The translations under genes and the position numbers were made by a program. A stretch of DNA of 10,140 nucleotides from Chitinophagales bacterium (lineage in GTDB: Bacteria > Bacteroidota > Bacteroidia > Chitinophagales > Chitinophagaceae): assembly GCA_025355935.1 (NCBI GenBank), contig JANXYS010000121.1, positions 1 to 10,140 of the forward strand. The letters are read 5' to 3'. Positions 5,492 through 10,140 of this stretch are shown piece after piece. Position 1 is the first letter of the stretch; each line of letters begins with the position of its first letter. The notes under the pieces are model-generated. The model was not told where the DNA came from. It saw only the letters and a program-made list of their open reading frames with translations, and did not search any database.

Positions 5492-6181
5492 ATGAGAATA
5501 CTCCTATTTACCTGCTGCCTCTTTTTTTTTATTTCATGTAAAAAAGAAATGCTTGTGGAGCCAATGGCCATTCGAGTTGAGCAGCCTGCCCCTTTTTCGG
5601 AGGCCGCTTACAACATGACCATTACGCTCAACTAGCAAGCCCCGAAGTTCGCTGTTCCTGCCGGAGTACATGTAACTACCATCATCGGGATGGTACATTC
5701 GAAAGATACTTTATTGTGGTCGGGTGGCCGTTTAGCAACAAAGGGCCTCGAGGATGTTGCCGAAATAGGGAACATAACTAATTTAAATTTTGAACTAGAT
5801 GCGATTATCGCGAAAAGAAAAGGCCTGAGCAGATTTAGTATCCCTCCCCCACCGGTAACCGGGAGTACCGCAATTGATCTTACTTTCAACACAAACTATA
5901 CGCGGTTAAGTTTCGCTTCCATGATCGCGCCCTCTCCTGATCGGTTTCTCGGCGTTCATGACATTGACCTTTTCCAAAGCCGGAAATGGATAAACGATAC
6001 GACTATTAATATCCTAGTTTATGATGCCGGCACGGAAGAGGGAGACGTTTTCAGTTATGAGAACCCGGCTACCAGTCCACAGCAAAATATTTCGTTACTC
6101 ACACCCACAAATGCTTCTGTATTAGCCAATGGAAACCCGGAGATTTACGCGATCGGTACGCTAAGGCTTCAAAAGAAATAG
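5492..6181 (+). pseudogene. Spondin-domain lipoprotein gene interrupted by an in-frame TAG
   Basis: From ATG 5492 the frame reads a lipoprotein signal (MRILLF...FFISC, lipobox Cys16) and the start of a spondin domain (AYNMTITLN), meets TAG at codon 48, then continues in the same frame to TAG at 6179-6181. Counting the interrupted codon, the product would be 229 residues. Spondin_N features after the break include IIGMVHSKDTLLW, KGLEDVAEIG, SFASMIAPSPDRF (140-152) and YDAGTEEG (177-184). Family members usually have Trp just after the first strand, so TGG to TAG is the simplest cause. A gene caller would report only 5690-6181, which lacks a signal peptide and the first strand. It lies 15 bases after the DUF1223 gene, apparently in one operon, and ends 13 bases from the convergent oxidoreductase stop. 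Could be a recent nonsense mutation or a base-calling error. Confidence 0.75.
5633..5635 (+). other. In-frame amber codon within the spondin-domain gene
   Basis: TAG replaces a conserved Trp position after TITLN. TAG is also the normal stop of msrB, of this gene and of the ThuA gene, so general amber readthrough is not expected. Confidence 0.8.
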
Positions 6182-6194
6182 CGAAAATAGCTGG

Positions 6195-7553
6195 TTATAG
6201 ATGCCAAACTTTACCATTGGCCATTACTTCCTGCGTCTTCTCGTCAAACGTTACTTTAGCAGAGGTATGCACAGCAGCGTTTGTCATGATATTTGCGATG
6301 GAATGATAATAACCTGCTTCTACAGGCGCATTTGGCTGTTTGCGGCTGCGGACACATTCCATAAAGTTGCGCATATGATTACTCGTTAGTATATCTCCGC
6401 CTGTATTTGCTGAGGCGACAACTGCTTCCGCTTTTTCAACAAGTTTAAGCTCCGGCAGCAGGTTGGCTTTCATGTTCATGGCCGAAGCAAATTTCTCGGT
6501 GAGTCCGCCATTTGGCGAAACTGTATTAGTGATGAGGTTTAATTCACCACCGTTAGAGAAATAGATCTCCGCGGGATGCTCATCGCCATTGTCCATGCGG
6601 GAACCAAAAGTTACCTGGAAGCCAGAGTCGGGGTTGTTTTGCGGTCCATAGTCAAACACTGCTGTCATGGTATCCCAGTTCCGGCGGCCATCTTTCCACA
6701 TATAGATGCCCCCGTTTGCAACAACACTGCGCGGATGTTTCAGCCCGCTGAACCAATGCACTGTATCAATTTGATGGCTCATCCACTGCCCCGGTAAACC
6801 GGATGAATATGGCCAGAATAACCGATATTCAAGATATTTCCGGGGATCCCATTTTTCAAAAGGGCGGTTGATCAGGAAGCGTTTCCAGTCAGTATCTTCT
6901 TCCTTGCACTTTGCAACGAGTTCCGGCCTTCGCCACCTGCCGGGTTGATTTACATTCCAGGTTAATTCAACGTTTGTGATAGGACCGAATTTGCCTGACT
7001 GGATAAAATCTGCGGCGGCAGTATAATTTCCACCACTTCGTCTTTGCGATCCGACCTGTACGATCCGATTACTACTGCGAACTGCTTTAAGAGCCGCCCT
7101 GGCATCCTGCATTGTCTCCGCAAAAGGTTTTTCTACATAAGCATCTTTCCCCGCCTTTACGGCCTCAATGGCATGTACGGCATGTTGAAAATCGGCGGTA
7201 CTAACAATCACCGCGTCCAGGTCTTTGATACGGTAAAGCTCATCGTTGTTAATGCAAGCCTGCACATCATGTCCTACTTTTTCCTTCAGAAACTGTTGCC
7301 CCTCTTCCCTGCGCAGTTTCCAGATATCACTAACGGCCACGATATCGAAATTCAATTCTTTAGAATGATTCATAAAGCTGGGAAATAAGCTCTGACGAAA
7401 CCGGTCGGAAAAACCAACAATGCCCACACGGACCCGGTCATTCGCCCCCATGATCCGGGCATAGCTTTTCGCATTAAATCCAATTGAAGCAGCATATAGC
7501 GCTGCAGAAGCTTTTGCAGACTGTTTGATGAAATGGCGGCGGGTTGATGACAT
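6195..7553 (-). CDS. Gfo/Idh/MocA-family oxidoreductase with Tat signal
   Basis: NAD(P)-dependent sugar oxidoreductase family, 452 residues. The N-terminus has a twin-arginine signal (STRRHFIKQ, then an Ala-rich stretch to about residue 28), so it is exported folded, presumably with its cofactor, as known for periplasmic members such as glucose-fructose oxidoreductase. The Rossmann fold begins at VRVGIVGFSD (41-50). AYVEKPFAE (138-146) contains the family's EKP motif (141-143). The C-terminal substrate domain includes GQWMSHQIDTVHWF (255-268) with likely catalytic or substrate-binding D263 and H260/H266. Related exported members act on 3-keto sugars in Bacteroidota next to DUF1080 hydrolases. 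Here it is the last gene of the minus-strand operon, 66 bases after the ThuA gene. Exact substrate not visible. Confidence 0.9.
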   Translation of the reverse strand: MSSTRRHFIKQSAKASAALYAASIGFNAKSYARIMGANDRVRVGIVGFSDRFRQSLFPSFMNHSKELNFDIVAVSDIWKLRREEGQQFLKEKVGHDVQACINNDELYRIKDLDAVIVSTADFQHAVHAIEAVKAGKDAYVEKPFAETMQDARAALKAVRSSNRIVQVGSQRRSGGNYTAAADFIQSGKFGPITNVELTWNVNQPGRWRRPELVAKCKEEDTDWKRFLINRPFEKWDPRKYLEYRLFWPYSSGLPGQWMSHQIDTVHWFSGLKHPRSVVANGGIYMWKDGRRNWDTMTAVFDYGPQNNPDSGFQVTFGSRMDNGDEHPAEIYFSNGGELNLITNTVSPNGGLTEKFASAMNMKANLLPELKLVEKAEAVVASANTGGDILTSNHMRNFMECVRSRKQPNAPVEAGYYHSIANIMTNAAVHTSAKVTFDEKTQEVMANGKVWHL

Positions 7554-7619
7554 GGGAAAATATTTTAGAATAGTTATTAAACAAGATAGTGATTGACAAA
7601 GCGGCTGGCCATCGGGTAG

Positions 7620-8372
7620 CTATTTCTTCCCCGTTGCGGCCCAGAAAATCCCCCCATATAAGTGATTTAAAAATACAGGATCACTATAGTCAGACGGCAT
7701 GTGCCCTATTGCAGTATAAAAGGAGCGGCCTCCATCATATTCGTGATACCATGCAAGCGGATGAATTTTCCCCATACCGATCCCCTTACGATTTCTGTCG
7801 GCCCATTCAACTTTTGGATCATAAGACGACTCGTCAATCGTAAGAAGTGTGTGAAGTCCTGAAATGGTTTCTTTACCGAACTCGTACCATTCATCCGTCC
7901 AAAGTTTACCACGAAAGCCATCAACGCCAGGGAAGCTGCTATCAGCAACATTCAGCTTTGCTGTTTGGATGACAGGGTGAATATAAAACATCCTGCCGAC
8001 GAGCTTTGTGTACCATTCCCAATCATATTCTGTGTCGGATGCACTATGAATGCCCACATATCCTTTACCCGACTCTATGAACCGCTCCATCACTTTTTGC
8101 TGGGCTGAATCAAAAATATCGCCGGTGGTATTTAAGAAGATAACCACCTTAAACTGGGCCAGGTATTTATCAGTAAATCCACCCGGATCTTCCCATAAAA
8201 CAACCTCGAATTGATTCTTTACGCCCAGTTGCTGGATCGCCAGTACGCCCGCATGCAACGATTCATGGTGCCAGCCCCTGGTAGTTGTAACAAGTAAGGC
8301 TTTAAACTGCTTTTGGGCGAGGACTCGCGTACCAAAGACAAGAACAATTATTACAAGCAAACTTTTTTTCAT
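7620..8372 (-). CDS. Secreted ThuA-domain protein
   Basis: 250 residues with a Sec signal peptide (MKKSLLVIIVLVFG..VLA-Q, cleavage near 19). The ThuA domain (class I glutamine amidotransferase-like fold) fills the rest: ALLVTTTRGWHHES (25-38), KGYVGIHSASDT (103-114), LAWYHEYDGGRSFYTAIGH (206-224) and a C-terminal GGIFWA. ThuA proteins were first linked to trehalose/maltitol utilisation in rhizobia, where 3-keto sugars are formed; the enzymatic activity of secreted Bacteroidota members is unclear. Here it sits between a DUF1080 hydrolase and a Gfo/Idh/MocA oxidoreductase, 45 bases after the former's stop, fitting a 3-keto-glycoside pathway. It ends in TAG. Confidence 0.9.
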   Translation of the reverse strand: MKKSLLVIIVLVFGTRVLAQKQFKALLVTTTRGWHHESLHAGVLAIQQLGVKNQFEVVLWEDPGGFTDKYLAQFKVVIFLNTTGDIFDSAQQKVMERFIESGKGYVGIHSASDTEYDWEWYTKLVGRMFYIHPVIQTAKLNVADSSFPGVDGFRGKLWTDEWYEFGKETISGLHTLLTIDESSYDPKVEWADRNRKGIGMGKIHPLAWYHEYDGGRSFYTAIGHMPSDYSDPVFLNHLYGGIFWAATGKK

Positions 8373-8417
8373 GATGAAGATTTAATGGAAAATTCGATAA
8401 ATATGTTGATATCAAGG

Positions 8418-9782
8418 TTAAAGCTCCCTGATTTTTATATTTTTAAAAAAGACTTCGTTGCCATGATCCTGAAGTAAGATATTACCTTCTTCCTGCTCAC
8501 CGAAGTGAGGATATTTTGCGAATTTACTGTAGGCCACGAGTGCCCGCCAAAGTTGGGTACCGCGTATATACTCTACCGTAACCTTATCGTTAAGGTAATG
8601 GGTAACCTTGTTGCCATTCACCACGATCCGTGCATTATTAAAATCTGATTTTCGAAAGAATTTGTCGTCTGGCGCTGGGATAAGATCATACAACGAACCC
8701 AGCTTACGGTTGCCCGCAACACCAAGTTTTGCATCGGGGTGCAAATCATCATCCAGTATCTGGAATTCACAGCCGATTGATGAGCCCTCACCTTTATTAA
8801 GGTCGGTATCTACAAAATATTTAATTCCACTATTCGCGCCTTCTGTTATTTTGAAATCTACTGACAGTTCAAAATTCCGATACTTTTTTATTGTTACGAT
8901 ATCACCACCGTTAGCAGCTTCTCCCCCGCTTGCGCCGACTACTTTTAAAATACCGTTTTCAATTTTCCAACCATTGGTCGGGAAGTTACTCAGCTTAGCG
9001 CCGCGCCACCCGTTATTTGTTTTACCATCCCAAAGTAGTTTCCATCCCTTTTTAGCTTCTTCAGGAGAAATGGTATTGTCAATGGCATTCACCTGGGCAA
9101 CAGTTGAATCAAAAGGCGTAAAGTATTGTCCAGGATCCTTGGTGAGGATGCGAATATTTCTCCATTGGACTGTCCTGCCTGCATCCGCGGCACGGGAAAT
9201 TTCATGGACCTGCAAGGCAATAAATCCGGTGGCCGCCTCGGGCAAATCATCTATGATGTTTCCACAGGGAATTTCGTTTAACCAGGTCCGCATGTTTTGT
9301 CCCCTTGCTTCAATGCGTGCATGGTTCCACTGCCCATTTTTATAAGCTTTTTTAGCAGCGGGATTTTTTTCTAATGAATAGAGCCAGCCGCGCCGGGCTT
9401 CATCATAAATGCCGCCGCTCCAGGCTCTTGATGAGGGATCGATTTCATACTGGTAACCATGAACCCTTCCGTTTTTAACGGCAGGGTCACTAATACTCCG
9501 GAACTGGATGCCAGAATTAAGGCCAGTGTCTACTCTGTAATCAAGTTCAAGAATAAAATCGGTGAATTTCTTGTTCGTTGCGAGAAAAGTATTAGGAGTC
9601 CCCAGCCTGGAGGTGCCGGTAATAGCGCCATCCTTAACTGTGAAACCCGCTTCCCCGTTTAGTTTGGTCCAGCCGGTAAGATCTTTACCATTAAAAAGAT
9701 TTTCCCACTTCGGTTGGGTAAAAGCTGGCAACATAATAGCGCAGAACAGTGATAACAGTGTAAATTTCTTCATGGCGTTCAT
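8418..9782 (-). CDS. Double-domain DUF1080 protein (3-keto-disaccharide hydrolase type)
   Basis: Exported protein with two DUF1080 (concanavalin-like jelly-roll) domains. From the chosen start, residues 1-22 are a signal peptide (MNAMKKFTLL...AFTQ). Domain 1 spans about 23-214: WENLFNGKDLTGW, NSGIQFR (89-95), GYQYEID (109-115). Domain 2 spans about 242-454: WKLLWDGKTNNGW, NSGIKY (317-322), GCEFQILDD (337-345), NARIVVNG. In the family, DUF1080 proteins hydrolyse 3-keto-glycosides; single-domain proteins are common, so this is an internal duplication with diverged halves. ATG 9782 was chosen because an A-rich stretch precedes it and the signal peptide follows; ATG 9806 (eight residues longer, AT-rich leader-like codons) and 9773 are alternatives. 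It lies 78 bases after the eda stop. Confidence 0.9.
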   Translation of the reverse strand: MNAMKKFTLLSLFCAIMLPAFTQPKWENLFNGKDLTGWTKLNGEAGFTVKDGAITGTSRLGTPNTFLATNKKFTDFILELDYRVDTGLNSGIQFRSISDPAVKNGRVHGYQYEIDPSSRAWSGGIYDEARRGWLYSLEKNPAAKKAYKNGQWNHARIEARGQNMRTWLNEIPCGNIIDDLPEAATGFIALQVHEISRAADAGRTVQWRNIRILTKDPGQYFTPFDSTVAQVNAIDNTISPEEAKKGWKLLWDGKTNNGWRGAKLSNFPTNGWKIENGILKVVGASGGEAANGGDIVTIKKYRNFELSVDFKITEGANSGIKYFVDTDLNKGEGSSIGCEFQILDDDLHPDAKLGVAGNRKLGSLYDLIPAPDDKFFRKSDFNNARIVVNGNKVTHYLNDKVTVEYIRGTQLWRALVAYSKFAKYPHFGEQEEGNILLQDHGNEVFFKNIKIREL

Positions 9783-9860
9783 GTGTTTTTTATATAATAA
9801 GAACATTTTCTGATCCTAAATATTCATTCGTTCCTTTCTCTAAACAACGTGACAGAAATA

Positions 9861-10140
9861 TTATCGCCGGAGTGATTTAATCAACTCCAGTACCACAGTT
9901 GTCTGCTGCTCAAGACCAGCGTAATCTTTCATCTCTAACAAACTTTTACTGACCAGTTTACTTCCCATACCTACCGCGCTCACGCCTGCAGCAAACCAGG
10001 CCTGCAGATTCTCCCTTGTGCTGTCAACCCCGCCGGTGGGCATGAATAATAAGTTCGGAAAGATGTCCCTGATGGCAGATACATAACCGGGGCCAAGTAT
10101 ATTGCCGGGGAATAATTTTATAAGCCTTGCGCCTAACTCT
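9861..10140 (-). CDS. eda: KDPG/KHG aldolase, C-terminal part (start outside window)
   Basis: 2-dehydro-3-deoxy-phosphogluconate / 4-hydroxy-2-oxoglutarate aldolase, splitting KDPG to pyruvate and glyceraldehyde 3-phosphate in the cytoplasm. The minus-strand frame is open to the window edge; 92 codons are visible. They include the Schiff-base lysine motif LIKLFPG (Lys codon 10116-10118), LGPGYVSAIRDIFPN, the phosphate-binding FMPTGGV, and AGVSAVGMGSKLVS, all typical of Eda. The Met within FMPTGGV (10043) is internal and not a start. Roughly the N-terminal half lies outside. It precedes the DUF1080 gene on the same strand, so sugar-acid catabolism may be co-transcribed with exported 3-keto-glycoside processing; kinase or dehydratase partners are probably further upstream. 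Confidence 0.92.
   Translation of the reverse strand, partial: ELGARLIKLFPGNILGPGYVSAIRDIFPNLLFMPTGGVDSTRENLQAWFAAGVSAVGMGSKLVSKSLLEMKDYAGLEQQTTVVLELIKSLRR

Noticed and set aside
5522..5530. T9 run as a phase-variation slippage site
   Set aside because: The frame is intact across it and codes for the hydrophobic part of the signal peptide; a single sequence gives no evidence of variation.
5633..5635. Amber recoding (pyrrolysine or suppressor) at the internal TAG
   Set aside because: TAG ends msrB, the spondin frame and the ThuA gene normally, and no recoding machinery or element is visible.
5690..6181. Reading the spondin ORF as an intact gene from ATG 5690
   Set aside because: The same frame upstream encodes a lipoprotein signal and the first spondin strand, so 5690 is an internal Met after a nonsense codon.
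6182..6194. Bidirectional terminator between the convergent stops
   Set aside because: Only 13 bases separate the genes and no inverted repeat with adequate stem is visible around them.
8608..9345. 245-codon plus-strand reading frame opposite the DUF1080 gene
   Set aside because: Antisense shadow; the minus strand has two clear DUF1080 domains and a signal peptide.

Overview
The window looks like the chromosome of a Bacteroidota bacterium, probably in or near Chitinophagaceae/Sphingobacteriia. The reasons are the TAnnTTTG-type -7 promoter boxes (TAGCTTTG, TATCTTTG), A-rich leaders in place of Shine-Dalgarno sites, exported proteins whose signals end in ...AQ, and family content typical of that phylum (Ferritin_2 pairs, a DUF6799-like Met-rich protein, DUF1080, ThuA and Tat-type Gfo/Idh/MocA proteins). 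No rRNA, tRNA, CRISPR array, insertion sequence or phage gene was seen.

Layout. Positions 1-548 hold the 3' end of a MerR/CarH-type regulator with a cobalamin-binding domain that has lost its usual axial histidine. A 377-base stretch without a convincing gene follows; it carries one orphan -7-like box. Positions 926-2544 hold two adjacent Tat-exported ferritin-like (Ferritin_2) proteins, closed by a 10-bp hairpin. Positions 2702-5476 hold a run of small exported proteins: an extremely Met-rich protein (30 of about 102 mature residues are Met), a secreted MsrB, a secreted MsrA, and a DUF1223 lipoprotein with a thioredoxin-like CxxC. Positions 5492-6181 hold a spondin-domain lipoprotein gene interrupted by one in-frame TAG where a Trp is expected.

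Convergent to this, on the minus strand from 10140 down to 6195, lies a probable operon: the C-terminal part of a KDPG aldolase (eda), a double-domain DUF1080 (3-keto-disaccharide hydrolase type) protein, a secreted ThuA-domain protein, and a Tat-exported Gfo/Idh/MocA oxidoreductase. Together these suggest processing of oxidised (3-keto) glycosides in the periplasm, with sugar-acid catabolism upstream.

The most interesting idea is in the plus-strand block. A methionine-rich exported protein beside exported MsrB and MsrA suggests a periplasmic oxidant sink in which Met residues absorb reactive oxygen or chlorine species and are repaired. This is analogous in concept to the MrpX/MsrP (YedY1) pair of Azospira but built from different enzymes. 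Both Msr proteins have only a catalytic Cys in their mature part, so an external periplasmic reductant is needed; the DUF1223 lipoprotein is a candidate. The msrB promoter has a 9-bp direct repeat at 11-bp spacing and lies so close to the ATG that the mRNA may be leaderless.
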